Shown here: piece after piece, positions 1-9,521 of the stretch | How the letters are laid out: each line of letters opens with the position of its first letter | Position numbering within the stretch: position 1 is the stretch's first letter | Assembly: GCA_002708315.1 (NCBI GenBank) | Contig: PANC01000021.1 | Location: forward strand, 37,778-101,777 | Direction of reading: 5' to 3' | Source: Lentimicrobiaceae bacterium | Lineage (GTDB): Bacteria > Bacteroidota > Bacteroidia > Bacteroidales > F082 | DNA: 64,000 nucleotides | Notes under the pieces: model-generated | The model's database searches: none | Seen by the model: the letters and a program-made list of their open reading frames with translations, nothing else | What the model was told of the DNA's origin: nothing | Position numbers and translations under genes: made by a program

Positions 1-1
1 A

Positions 2-697
2 ATAGCCAATAAAAATAACCTGTATGTTATTGAAGATACTGCTCAGGCAATAGGTGCTGACTTTAAATGTCCAAAAAGTGGTGAAATAAAAAAAGCGGGA
101 ACCATAGGTCACATAGGATGCACTTCATTTTTTCCATCAAAAAACCTAGGAGCTTATGGAGATGGTGGAGCAATTTTCACAGATGATGATGAATTAGCAG
201 AGAAGATGCGCGTGGTTGTAAATCATGGAATGAAAATTAGATATTATCATGATGAAGTTGGAATAAATTCACGATTGGATAGCATTCAGGCTGCAATTCT
301 TGATATAAAATTAAGATATCTTGATGAATACGGAAAAGCTAGGCAAGAGGCTGCTAACTTTTATAATAGGGCGTTTTCAAATTGTACAAAAATTACGACT
401 CCAAAAATAAGTGATTTCACAACTCACGTCTTTCATCAATACACTCTGGTTTTGAAAGATATAGACAGAGAAAGTCTTATGAAACACTTGTCAGAGAGAG
501 GAATAGCATCAGCTATATACTATCCGGTACCATTACATCTTCAAAAAGCTTATTTGGATCCACGATATAAGGTAGGTGACTTCCCTGTAACTGAGATGCT
601 ATCTAAATCCGTAATGTCATTACCAATTCATACAGAACTTACTCCTGAAATCCAACAAGAAATTACCGAAGCCGTTTTGGAGTTTGTTGAAAAATAA
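2..697 (+). CDS. DegT/DnrJ/EryC1/StrS-family PLP aminotransferase, WbpE/WlbC-like (5' truncated by window edge)
   Basis: Open reading frame continues upstream of the ORF-track ATG at 206 to base 2 (IANKNNLYVIEDTAQAIGADFKC...FFPSKNLGAYGDGGAIFTDDDELAEKM). Motifs EDTAQAIGA, FFPSKNLGAYGDGGA and YYHDEVGINSRLDSIQAAIL are typical of sugar aminotransferases. Confidence 0.93.
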   Translation: MANKNNLYVIEDTAQAIGADFKCPKSGEIKKAGTIGHIGCTSFFPSKNLGAYGDGGAIFTDDDELAEKMRVVVNHGMKIRYYHDEVGINSRLDSIQAAILDIKLRYLDEYGKARQEAANFYNRAFSNCTKITTPKISDFTTHVFHQYTLVLKDIDRESLMKHLSERGIASAIYYPVPLHLQKAYLDPRYKVGDFPVTEMLSKSVMSLPIHTELTPEIQQEITEAVLEFVEK

Positions 698-717
698 TTA
701 TCCCTAAATATTTAACT

Positions 718-761
718 ATGCCGGATATTTTATGCATTTTTGCTAATTATCCGGCATTTTA
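718..761 (+). terminator. Intrinsic terminator-like hairpin between the aminotransferase and acetyltransferase genes
   Basis: Perfect 10-bp inverted repeat ATGCCGGATA (718-727) / TATCCGGCAT (748-757) with a 20-nt AT-rich loop, followed by TTTATTG. Confidence 0.6.
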
Positions 762-787
762 TTGTGCCTCCCACTAATTTATCGAAC

Positions 788-1363
788 ATGGAAAGCACCT
801 TTTTTGCGCATGAATCAGCAATAATTGACGAAGGCTGTCACATTGGAAATGGCACTAAAATATGGCACTTTTCGCATATTATGTCAAACTGCAAGCTTGG
901 TAATAACTGTAATATAGGACAGAATGTTGTTGTATCCCCTGAGGTTATATTGGGTAACAATGTAAAGGTTCAGAACAATGTGTCAATATATACTGGGGTT
1001 ATATGCGAGGATGATGTATTTCTTGGGCCCTCAATGGTTTTCACGAATATAATAAACCCTAGAAGCAATGTAATTAGGAGAGGTCAATACACAACAACTT
1101 TAGTAAAGAAGGGAGCAAGTATTGGTGCCAACGCAACAATAGTATGTGGCCATGATATTGGCGAATACGCATTTATTGGCGCTGGAGCAGTTGTTACGAA
1201 AGAAATTCCAGCATATGCATTAGTTGTTGGAAACCCTGCAAAACACATAGGATGGATGAGTGAATATGGGCACAGACTAGAGTTTGATAATAAAGGGTTC
1301 GCCATCTGTCAAGAAAGTAAAGAAAAATATTCACTAGTGAACAACGAAGTTCGTAAAGTTTAA
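788..1363 (+). CDS. Left-handed beta-helix acyltransferase, WbpD/WlbB-like UDP-sugar N-acetyltransferase
   Basis: Hexapeptide repeats ([31 protein letters not shown]...[44 protein letters not shown]). ORF-track start at 740 is a TTG inside the terminator hairpin, so ATG 788 is preferred. Confidence 0.9.
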   Translation: MESTFFAHESAIIDEGCHIGNGTKIWHFSHIMSNCKLGNNCNIGQNVVVSPEVILGNNVKVQNNVSIYTGVICEDDVFLGPSMVFTNIINPRSNVIRRGQYTTTLVKKGASIGANATIVCGHDIGEYAFIGAGAVVTKEIPAYALVVGNPAKHIGWMSEYGHRLEFDNKGFAICQESKEKYSLVNNEVRKV

Positions 1364-1401
1364 TAATACTTTTTGTTAATCCTTATTTTTTGAATACACC
1401 A

Positions 1402-2421
1402 ATGAAAATACTTGTAACCGGAGGAACTGGATATATCGGATCTCATACAGTAGTTGAACTACAAGCCAAAGGATTTGAGGTAATAATAATAGATAATCTA
1501 AGTAATTCCAGCTCTGATATCATTGAGAAGATAGCAACTATTTCTGGTATTATTCCCAAACTCGAAGTTTTTGACTTAACAAGCAAAGAGTTAGTGGCAG
1601 ACTTCTTTAGTCGCAACAAAGATATTGTTGGTATTATACATTTCGCTGCATACAAAGCAGTTGGGGAGTCGGTTAATAAACCACTGCTTTATTATAGAAA
1701 TAATATAGAATCCCTAATAAATGTGTTGGAAGGAATGCAAACAAATGGTATTGAAAATATAGTGTTCTCATCATCATGTACTGTTTATGGGCAACCTGAT
1801 GTGCTTCCTGTGAATGAAGAGGCCCCCATTAAAATTGCTGAATCGCCATATGGTAATACAAAACAAATATCAGAGGAAATAATAGATGATACTGTTAAAT
1901 CGAGTGATCTTAAAGCAATTGCACTTAGATATTTCAATCCTATAGGAGCCCATGAATCTGCTCTCATAGGCGAATTACCGTTAGGAGTTCCAAATAACCT
2001 AATGCCTTTCATAACTCAAACAGCAATTGGCATTAGAAAATGTCTAAGTGTTTTCGGTGATGATTACCCAACCCTTGATGGAACTGCAATTAGAGACTAC
2101 ATACATGTCGTTGATCTTGCCAAGGCTCATGTAATAGCGATTGACAGAATGATAAATAAAAACATGAAATCTAACTTGGAAATATTTAATTTGGGCACCG
2201 GAAACGGCTATTCTGTGCTTGAAGTTATAAATTCCTTTGAAAAAGTATCAGAATTAAAATTAAACTATCAAATAGTTGGCAGAAGAGAAGGAGATATAAT
2301 TCAAGTTTGGGCTGATCCAACATATTCTAATGATGAACTAGGATGGAAAGCAGAGATGGGAATTGATGAAATGACAAATTCTGCGTGGAATTGGGAGAAG
2401 TTTCTATCAAAAAATAAGTAA
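1402..2421 (+). CDS. galE: UDP-glucose 4-epimerase
   Basis: N-terminal GGTGYIGSHTVVELQAKGFEV, YxxxK motif (SPYGNTKQISEEI), ALRYFNPIGAHESALIGE. ATG at 1402 fits the Rossmann start better than TTG 1390. Confidence 0.95.
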   Translation: MKILVTGGTGYIGSHTVVELQAKGFEVIIIDNLSNSSSDIIEKIATISGIIPKLEVFDLTSKELVADFFSRNKDIVGIIHFAAYKAVGESVNKPLLYYRNNIESLINVLEGMQTNGIENIVFSSSCTVYGQPDVLPVNEEAPIKIAESPYGNTKQISEEIIDDTVKSSDLKAIALRYFNPIGAHESALIGELPLGVPNNLMPFITQTAIGIRKCLSVFGDDYPTLDGTAIRDYIHVVDLAKAHVIAIDRMINKNMKSNLEIFNLGTGNGYSVLEVINSFEKVSELKLNYQIVGRREGDIIQVWADPTYSNDELGWKAEMGIDEMTNSAWNWEKFLSKNK

Positions 2422-2430
2422 TTTAACTCC

Positions 2431-3489
2431 ATGGATAAGAAAAGAATACTCATAACAGGAGCTGCTGGCTTTATAGGCTCACACGTTGCAAGGTTATTTA
2501 TAAATAAATATCCCGAGTATGAAATTTATAATCTGGATAAACTTACTTATGCAGGGAACCTTGAAAACCTTAAGGATATTGATAAAAATTCCAATTACAA
2601 ATTTATTCTTGGAGATATAGTAGATTCAGAACTTGTAAACAATCTTTTCGAAGAATATAAGTTTGATGGAGTTATACACCTAGCAGCCGAATCTCATGTT
2701 GATAGGTCCATTGAAAATCCAATGGACTTCATAATGACAAATATTGTTGGAACGGTTAACCTACTAAATGCTGCAAGAGAAATATGGAAGGGTAGTCACG
2801 AGAATAAAAGATTTTATCATGTCAGTACAGATGAAGTTTACGGATCTTTAGATTTGGAAGGGTTTTTTTATGAGGATACTCCCTACAACCCGCATAGCCC
2901 TTATTCAGCTTCTAAGGCAAGCTCGGATCATTTAGTAAGAGCATATCATGATACATATGGTATGCCGGTAATTATCTCAAACTGTTCAAATAACTATGGG
3001 CCAAATCAATTTCCTGAAAAGCTCATTCCGCTCTTTATAAATAATATTAGGAATAATAAGCCTCTTCCTGTTTATGGCAAGGGTGAGAATATTCGTGATT
3101 GGTTATTTGTAAAAGATCATGCAGCAGCAATAGATGTAATTTATCATGGAGGAAAAATCGGAGATACATATAATATTGGCGGGCATAATGAATGGACTAA
3201 TATTGACTTGATAAAAGTAATTTGCAAAGTAATGGATAAGAAGCTTGGACGTGCAAATGGATCATCCGAAGAACTAATAACTTTCGTTACAGACCGAGCA
3301 GGTCATGATTTACGCTATGCAATTGACTCTCAAAAACTTCAGAATGAACTTGGTTGGAAGCCTTCACTACAATTTGAAGAAGGAATTATACTAACAGTTG
3401 ATTGGTATATAAATAATCAAAAGTGGCTAGATAATGTCACATCGGGCAACTACCAGAAATATTACAATAAAATGTATGAAAACAGATAA
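2431..3489 (+). CDS. rfbB: dTDP-glucose 4,6-dehydratase
   Basis: GAAGFIGSHVARLF, HLAAESHVDRSIENP, HVSTDEVYGSL, PYSASKASSDHLVRAYHDTYGMP, NCSNNYGPNQFPEKLIPLFI. Confidence 0.96.
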   Translation: MDKKRILITGAAGFIGSHVARLFINKYPEYEIYNLDKLTYAGNLENLKDIDKNSNYKFILGDIVDSELVNNLFEEYKFDGVIHLAAESHVDRSIENPMDFIMTNIVGTVNLLNAAREIWKGSHENKRFYHVSTDEVYGSLDLEGFFYEDTPYNPHSPYSASKASSDHLVRAYHDTYGMPVIISNCSNNYGPNQFPEKLIPLFINNIRNNKPLPVYGKGENIRDWLFVKDHAAAIDVIYHGGKIGDTYNIGGHNEWTNIDLIKVICKVMDKKLGRANGSSEELITFVTDRAGHDLRYAIDSQKLQNELGWKPSLQFEEGIILTVDWYINNQKWLDNVTSGNYQKYYNKMYENR

Positions 3490-3497
3490 GTAATTAT

Positions 3498-5561
3498 CTA
3501 ATTGTTAGTATTTGTATCCTGATAAATTGCCACACCTTCTTTTGCTAGTTTATTTATGGTTGGATTTAGCAAAAATGAACTAATATGCCACTGAAAGCCA
3601 AACTGTTTGCTAATTTCAGCTTCCAAAGTAACTGCAGCGAGAGAATCAATTCCATAGGATATAATGTTTTTATCACAATCAATATCTTTTATATTATAGT
3701 TATGATTTCTAGCTATCCAGTTTATTACCCATTCTCTGATGCCTTCTTCAGTGGGTTCCCGATTAACAAATTTATCTTCCTCCTTATGTTCTGATAAATT
3801 AATATTATCCCACTCTGCTAATTTATTCAAATTATCGTGCAGATAGTCATATTTTGCTTGTCTGTGTTGTATTTTTCCACTGGAGGTTATGGGTATACTT
3901 CCTGGTCTTATCAAAATTACTGCATGAACATCTATTTCATGGTTTTCAGCAACAACCTCTCTCACTCTATCAATTATATCTGAATAATTAGCATCTCGCA
4001 TTGAAGTCCTTTCAATTTCTTGAACAATTACTAATTTTTCGGACTCATTAATAGAAACAGGAAATGCAGCACCCCCATTTTGTCTCAACTCTGAAATATT
4101 GTTTTGAATACTATATTCAATATCACTTGGATAATGATTCATACCTCTTATGATGATAATATCCTTTAATCTGCCAGTAACAAAAAGTTCATTACCATTA
4201 AAAAATCCCATGTCCCCAGTTCTAAGGAAAGGACCATCTTTGCCGTCGCCGATATAAGCGCCAAATATACTTTCTGTGTCTTCTGTATTTCTCCAATAAC
4301 CTTGAGCTACAGTTTGCCCTTGAATCCAGATTTCTCCTACCCTATCCTTCTCACATTTCGTTTTGGAAACTGGATCAACTATTTCTATTCTCATATCCAT
4401 CCAAATATGACCACATCCTACAATACTTGTTGCCTTTTTCGTTCCCTTTCCAGAAACTACAATAACCTTTTTTGATAATGAAGAAGTATCAACATATAGA
4501 TAATTTGGATTATCCATACTATTACCTCCTGTAACTATTAATGTTGTTTCTGCCATTCCATAGCACGGATAGAGTTGATTCTCGCTTACATTTGATTTTC
4601 TAAAAGCCTCGCTAAAATTCTTAAAAGTAGTTTCTCTAATGGGCTCTGCTCCGCAGAAGAAAACCTTCATTGAACTCAAATCCAAAAATTCACGATCTTC
4701 TTCTTTTGTTTTATCAATACAGTAATCAAATGCAAAATTTGGACCTCCTGCAATCGTACCTCTATATTTATGGATTGCATTTAACCAGTTTAATGGATTT
4801 CTCAGAAATGCCATTGGAGGCATGTTAACATTCATACAACAAGCATATGGTGCCTGTAATATACCACCAATTAGTCCCATATCATGAAATAATGGTAGCC
4901 AGTGAACTCCAACTGTTTCCTTATCAATGCTGAATGATTGACGAATATATTCTGAATTATAAAGCAGATTTAATTGACTTATCATTACTCCTTTTGGCTG
5001 ACCTGTTGAGCCAGATGTGTATTGGATTAAAGCTAAATCTTCGGAATTTAATTCTACATTTTGAAAGTATTTATGGTCTGAAGCATCTATATCCTCATAA
5101 ATTATCCATTGCAGATTGTTAAAAATCTCATCATCGCCAAAATTTCGTTGAATATCATCGTAAACTTGTTTAGAGACCAAACAAATTTGCGTGCGAGAAT
5201 CTTTCAATATTCTATAAATTCTGTCAAAGCCCCTATTTCTCCTGGGTGGATATGCTGGCACAGCAATAAATCCAGAATAAAAGCAAGCATATAATGAAGC
5301 TACATATTCTAGCGAAGGCTGAAATAACAAAAGCACTGAGTCACCTTTATTGCCAGCACGTTGTAAAGAAGCAGCAAGTGCCTGAGCCCTAGTTTGTAGT
5401 TGCAAGAAAGTAAATGACCCATTCTCATTGATACCATCTTCTAAAAAACGAAAAACAACATGGTTTGGAAAGGACTTTGTTCTGTTCTTTATTACTTCGG
5501 TATATGTGGTGCAGTTCCTTACATCCGGATCATCATAATCCTTAAGAAATGAAAATGACAT
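3498..5561 (-). CDS. Fatty acyl-AMP ligase (FAAL-type adenylate-forming enzyme) with C-terminal acyl carrier protein domain
   Basis: Adenylation motif IQYTSGSTGQPKGVM, CYGMAETTLIVTGG, LRTGDMGFF; C-terminal phosphopantetheine motif YGIDSLAAVTLEAEI. Start moved from 5600 to ATG 5561 because a TATTTTTG -7 box lies between them. Confidence 0.88.
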   Translation of the reverse strand: MSFSFLKDYDDPDVRNCTTYTEVIKNRTKSFPNHVVFRFLEDGINENGSFTFLQLQTRAQALAASLQRAGNKGDSVLLLFQPSLEYVASLYACFYSGFIAVPAYPPRRNRGFDRIYRILKDSRTQICLVSKQVYDDIQRNFGDDEIFNNLQWIIYEDIDASDHKYFQNVELNSEDLALIQYTSGSTGQPKGVMISQLNLLYNSEYIRQSFSIDKETVGVHWLPLFHDMGLIGGILQAPYACCMNVNMPPMAFLRNPLNWLNAIHKYRGTIAGGPNFAFDYCIDKTKEEDREFLDLSSMKVFFCGAEPIRETTFKNFSEAFRKSNVSENQLYPCYGMAETTLIVTGGNSMDNPNYLYVDTSSLSKKVIVVSGKGTKKATSIVGCGHIWMDMRIEIVDPVSKTKCEKDRVGEIWIQGQTVAQGYWRNTEDTESIFGAYIGDGKDGPFLRTGDMGFFNGNELFVTGRLKDIIIIRGMNHYPSDIEYSIQNNISELRQNGGAAFPVSINESEKLVIVQEIERTSMRDANYSDIIDRVREVVAENHEIDVHAVILIRPGSIPITSSGKIQHRQAKYDYLHDNLNKLAEWDNINLSEHKEEDKFVNREPTEEGIREWVINWIARNHNYNIKDIDCDKNIISYGIDSLAAVTLEAEISKQFGFQWHISSFLLNPTINKLAKEGVAIYQDTNTNN

Positions 5562-5578
5562 GGTCTTTTGATTTAATA

Positions 5579-5586
5579 CAAAAATA
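5579..5586 (-). promoter_or_regulatory. Bacteroidota-type -7 element (TATTTTTG) for the FAAL gene
   Basis: Matches TAnnTTTG on the minus strand about 18 nt upstream of ATG 5561. Confidence 0.45.
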
Positions 5587-5623
5587 GTTTTTTGATACAA
5601 TATTTACATCCAATAAATCAGAT

Positions 5624-5631
5624 TATATTTG
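5624..5631 (+). promoter_or_regulatory. Bacteroidota-type -7 element (TATATTTG) for the alpha/beta hydrolase
   Basis: Exact TAnnTTTG match; implies a start codon downstream of about 5635. Confidence 0.45.
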
Positions 5632-5645
5632 TGCAAAACAAAAAT

Positions 5646-6440
5646 GTGACAAAAGTATTATCTTATAAAAATCAAAATATAACCTATGATACTGTAGGAC
5701 ATGGTGATACAATTGTATTTATTCATGGTTTTTTAGAAGATTCATCCATTTGGAATGATTACTCAGACGCACTAAAGTCAAAATATAATGTAATCAAAAT
5801 AGATCTCCCCGGTTTTGGAAAAAGTGATATTATCAGCGATACACATGAGATGAGCCTAATGGCAGATGTTGTTATTAATGTTCTAGAACAAGAATCGATT
5901 GATAAATATATTCTTGTAGGACACTCAATGGGTGGATATGTTTCTCTATCGGTTATATCCAATAAAACAAATAATTGTAAGGGCCTTATACTTGTTAATT
6001 CCCAGGCAGGTCCGGATGATGATACTGCGAAAAAGAACAGAGATAGAGCCATAGATATTGTAAATAAAAATCATTCAACATTTATAAGTGGGTTTGTTGA
6101 ATCACTTTTTGCAGAAGAAAATATATCAAAGTATCAAAAGGAGATAAACGAATTAACAAGATCATCTCTTAAAACCTCTAACAAAGGAATTATTGCAGCA
6201 TTGAAGGGGATGAAAATACGAGATGATTCACTCCCAATTATCAAAGAAACTAATGTGCCCATATTATTTATAATTGGAAAGCAGGATTCAAAAATTCCAT
6301 TTAAGAAAATTCATGAGCAGTCAAGGTTACCAAGGTTAAGCGAGTCACTAATAATGCAAAATGTAGGTCATATGTCGTTTATTGAGGCCCGAGACCTATG
6401 CTTAGCTACAATTGAGTGTTTCACTAAAAAGCACTTATGA
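5646..6440 (+). CDS. Alpha/beta hydrolase
   Basis: FIHGFLEDSSIW oxyanion region, nucleophile elbow LVGHSMGGYVS, C-terminal VGHMSFIEA catalytic His. ORF track begins at 5592; GTG 5646 is proposed because of the internal -7 box. Confidence 0.82.
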   Translation: MTKVLSYKNQNITYDTVGHGDTIVFIHGFLEDSSIWNDYSDALKSKYNVIKIDLPGFGKSDIISDTHEMSLMADVVINVLEQESIDKYILVGHSMGGYVSLSVISNKTNNCKGLILVNSQAGPDDDTAKKNRDRAIDIVNKNHSTFISGFVESLFAEENISKYQKEINELTRSSLKTSNKGIIAALKGMKIRDDSLPIIKETNVPILFIIGKQDSKIPFKKIHEQSRLPRLSESLIMQNVGHMSFIEARDLCLATIECFTKKHL

Positions 6441-6444
6441 TATT

Positions 6445-8499
6445 ATGAATGCAAATATTTTAGATGATAAAAAACCGGTTACATGGTTTAGTTTAGTATT
6501 ACTACTTATAACATTTATTTTCTACTCCAATGTTATTTATAATCATTTCTCAATGGATGATTATCATGTTAATATTAACAACCCCATTATAGCAAAAGGT
6601 ATATCTGGTATTCCAGAAATATGGACATCCCTTTATGCAGAAGAAAGTGGAATGGCATATGGATACAGACCATTGGTGAGAACTAGCTTCGCTCTTGAAT
6701 ATCAATTTACATCTAAGATGGATATAAATCCATACATAAGTCATTTCATAAATTTACTTTTGTATGCTATTTCCATTCTAGTTTTATACAAGCTTTTACG
6801 TCGTGTTTTCAATAATTACAACATATGGTTTCCGTTTCTGATCACCCTTTTATTTATGGCTCACCCTTCCCATACAGAGGCTGTTGCTAGTTTAAAAAAC
6901 AGAGATATTATACTAAATTTTCTATTCTCAACAATGGCAACATTGCAGTTTATCAAATGGGTAGACTTCAAAAAAACTATCCATATTATTCTTGGATTCC
7001 TTTATTTTGGACTAGCTTTACTCTCAAAAGAAACAGCAATAGCCCAGTTGGCAGTATTCCCATTGGTATTATATTTCTTTACAGACATACGACCAAAAAA
7101 ACTAATTGGTCTAATTACCATTTCCCTTATTTTTGTTGCTGGCCTGATTGTTCTTAGAAACCTAATTCTTCCAGAAACATTTAGGCTTCTAAAGTTCTGG
7201 GAGAATCCTCTAGTCGTTAATGATTTTCCATTGAGACTGAGTACAGGAATGTATATTATTGGTCATTATTTAAAATTATTAGTAATCCCGTTTCCACTAC
7301 TTTTTTATTATGGTTACAACACCATTCCAATTGTTTCATTTGCCGATCCATTGGTTATATTTTCAACTGTTTTAGTAATTACAATGTTAACCTATGCGAT
7401 TTATAACTTAAAAAGAAAGGATGTAATATCATTTGTGATCTTATTATTTTTTATGGATATCTCAATGTATACAAACATTGTAGCATTAGTGCCGGGTATT
7501 GTTGCTGATAGATTTATATATTTCGCCACGTTGCCATTTTCCATTTTTATTATTTGGTTACTTTTTAGAATATTTAATGTCAGCCTTATATCAAACGATA
7601 AAATGAATGTCAGATTGGTGTGGGTTATTTTATTAACGGTGATTATATTACTTCCATATGGATATTACGTAAGAGTTAGAAATAGCCAATGGCAAACAGA
7701 GATGTCTCTTTACAGCTCTGATATCAAGAGGCTCGGTAATTCAGTTAAAGCGAATGCTCTTTATGGGCATGAGCTTATGAAAAAAGTAAATAGGGAACTT
7801 GCAAAACCGGTAAACCCATACAAGTTTATTATGGGCACAATTGCCAAAGCAGAAAAGCATTATAATAAAGTTTTAGAGCTTGACTCTAGTCATTATACCA
7901 CCTGGAACAATCTCGGTATAATTTACTCAAGAATTCATGGTAATCAATCTAATTTGAGGGTAAATAGCCATGTTAAGTATGAAAGGTTTGATAAAATTGA
8001 AGAGGAAAAAAATAATGCCAATAAATATTTTAGTAATTCAATAGAATATTTTCATAATGCGTTAAAATACAATCCTGAATATGGAAGTGCATACTTTAAC
8101 CTAGGTTATGCTTATGAACTACAAGGAAAATATGACTCATCAGTAATATATTACGGAAAAGCTATTGAAGTTGATGGTGGAGAGCTTGTGAGTATGTCTC
8201 GCCTGGCAAATTCATATTTTAGAACAGGGCAAGAGGAAGATGCAGTTCTTTTAAATGAAAAAATAATTGTAAAATTTCCACATAGCGATAAACCATTTAT
8301 AAATTTGGGAAATTACGCTATGAAGAATGAAGATACTTTAAGGGCTATCAAATTCTATAAAAATGCAGTTAAATTAGGCACAAGGCCTGAGGTAGGCAGG
8401 TTATTATCAAATTATTATGAGTCGACAGGAGATTTAAAGAGTGCCGAATATTATATGAGGAAATCTTATGAAGCTGAAAAACAAAATCTAGATAAATAA
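6445..8499 (+). CDS. Multi-pass membrane protein with C-terminal TPR repeats, TMTC/DUF1736-like (putative GT-C glycosyltransferase)
   Basis: N-terminal TM segments, HFSMDDYHVNINNPII and YGYRPLVRTSFALEYQF motifs, HPSHTEAVASLKNRDIIL, C-terminal TPRs (GSAYFNLGYAYELQGKYDSSVIYYGKAIE). Confidence 0.78.
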   Translation: MNANILDDKKPVTWFSLVLLLITFIFYSNVIYNHFSMDDYHVNINNPIIAKGISGIPEIWTSLYAEESGMAYGYRPLVRTSFALEYQFTSKMDINPYISHFINLLLYAISILVLYKLLRRVFNNYNIWFPFLITLLFMAHPSHTEAVASLKNRDIILNFLFSTMATLQFIKWVDFKKTIHIILGFLYFGLALLSKETAIAQLAVFPLVLYFFTDIRPKKLIGLITISLIFVAGLIVLRNLILPETFRLLKFWENPLVVNDFPLRLSTGMYIIGHYLKLLVIPFPLLFYYGYNTIPIVSFADPLVIFSTVLVITMLTYAIYNLKRKDVISFVILLFFMDISMYTNIVALVPGIVADRFIYFATLPFSIFIIWLLFRIFNVSLISNDKMNVRLVWVILLTVIILLPYGYYVRVRNSQWQTEMSLYSSDIKRLGNSVKANALYGHELMKKVNRELAKPVNPYKFIMGTIAKAEKHYNKVLELDSSHYTTWNNLGIIYSRIHGNQSNLRVNSHVKYERFDKIEEEKNNANKYFSNSIEYFHNALKYNPEYGSAYFNLGYAYELQGKYDSSVIYYGKAIEVDGGELVSMSRLANSYFRTGQEEDAVLLNEKIIVKFPHSDKPFINLGNYAMKNEDTLRAIKFYKNAVKLGTRPEVGRLLSNYYESTGDLKSAEYYMRKSYEAEKQNLDK

Positions 8500-8504
8500 G
8501 ATAA

Positions 8505-9512
8505 ATGTATAACACCATAAAACATATTAGCTGCTATTATCCTAAAAATATTCTTACCAATGATGATATCCATAATAAGTTTCCTAAGCTTAAAATAAAA
8601 GAATTAACACGGCTAACCGGCGTTCATAAACGTTATATCTGTGGAGAAGGCGAAACATCTGTTGATATGGGTTTTTCAGCTGCAGAGATTTTATTAGCCG
8701 AGAATAGTATTGATAGGAATGACATTGACTTTATTATATTTTGCTCTGCAGGAGGTGATTTCATTACGCCTGCTTCAGCATGTATAATACATAATCGGTT
8801 GGGGCTTAAATCAAATTGCGGTGCTTTCGACTTTAACCAAGGATGCACAGGATACATATATGGGCTAAGTCTTGCTGACAGTTTAGTTCAATCAAGCAAT
8901 GCTAAAGATATTTTATTAATCACTTCAGAAGCAATAACTAAAACAATACATCCCGAAGATAGCAGTAATAGAGCAATTTTTGGTGATGCTGCCACAGCTA
9001 CACTAATAACTAAAAACAATAAGGGATCTGACAATAAATTCATATTTGGTACCGACGGGAGTAAGTTTGATAAAATTATTATAAAACATGGTCGTGAACG
9101 ATATCCATTACCTGAATATGCTGAACAGGATAGCTTGGATAATTATGGTAATGCGCACAACGATTCAAAATTTTATATGGATGGTGCAGAGGTTTTTAAT
9201 TTTTCGGTGAAAAAAGCTCCAGACCTTGTTAATGAAATACTTGTACAAAACAATATTAGCATTGATGACATCAATTATTTCATTTTTCATCAAGCAAATC
9301 AAATAATCCTTGAAACTTTGGGGAAAAAGCTAAAGATTCCAGAAGATAAGCTAATTATAGATATCTCAAATACTGGTAATACTGTATCATCAACAATACC
9401 CATTGCGCTATCAAATGCACTAAAATCTGGTAAAATAAAAAGAGGGAATCGCATTATGATTGCTGGATTTGGAGTAGGGTTTTCCTGGGGAGGAACTATT
9501 CTGGATATATAA
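8505..9512 (+). CDS. 3-oxoacyl-ACP synthase III family (FabH-like)
   Basis: Active-site FDFNQGCTGYIYGLSLAD, FHQANQIILETLGKKL, NTGNTVSSTIPIAL, C-terminal GFGVGFSWGGTIL. Confidence 0.88.
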   Translation: MYNTIKHISCYYPKNILTNDDIHNKFPKLKIKELTRLTGVHKRYICGEGETSVDMGFSAAEILLAENSIDRNDIDFIIFCSAGGDFITPASACIIHNRLGLKSNCGAFDFNQGCTGYIYGLSLADSLVQSSNAKDILLITSEAITKTIHPEDSSNRAIFGDAATATLITKNNKGSDNKFIFGTDGSKFDKIIIKHGRERYPLPEYAEQDSLDNYGNAHNDSKFYMDGAEVFNFSVKKAPDLVNEILVQNNISIDDINYFIFHQANQIILETLGKKLKIPEDKLIIDISNTGNTVSSTIPIALSNALKSGKIKRGNRIMIAGFGVGFSWGGTILDI

Positions 9513-9521
9513 ATACTATTA

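Noticed and set aside
740-787. N-terminal extension [16 protein letters not shown] of the acetyltransferase ORF
   Set aside because: TTG start lies inside the terminator hairpin; ATG 788 matches the family start.
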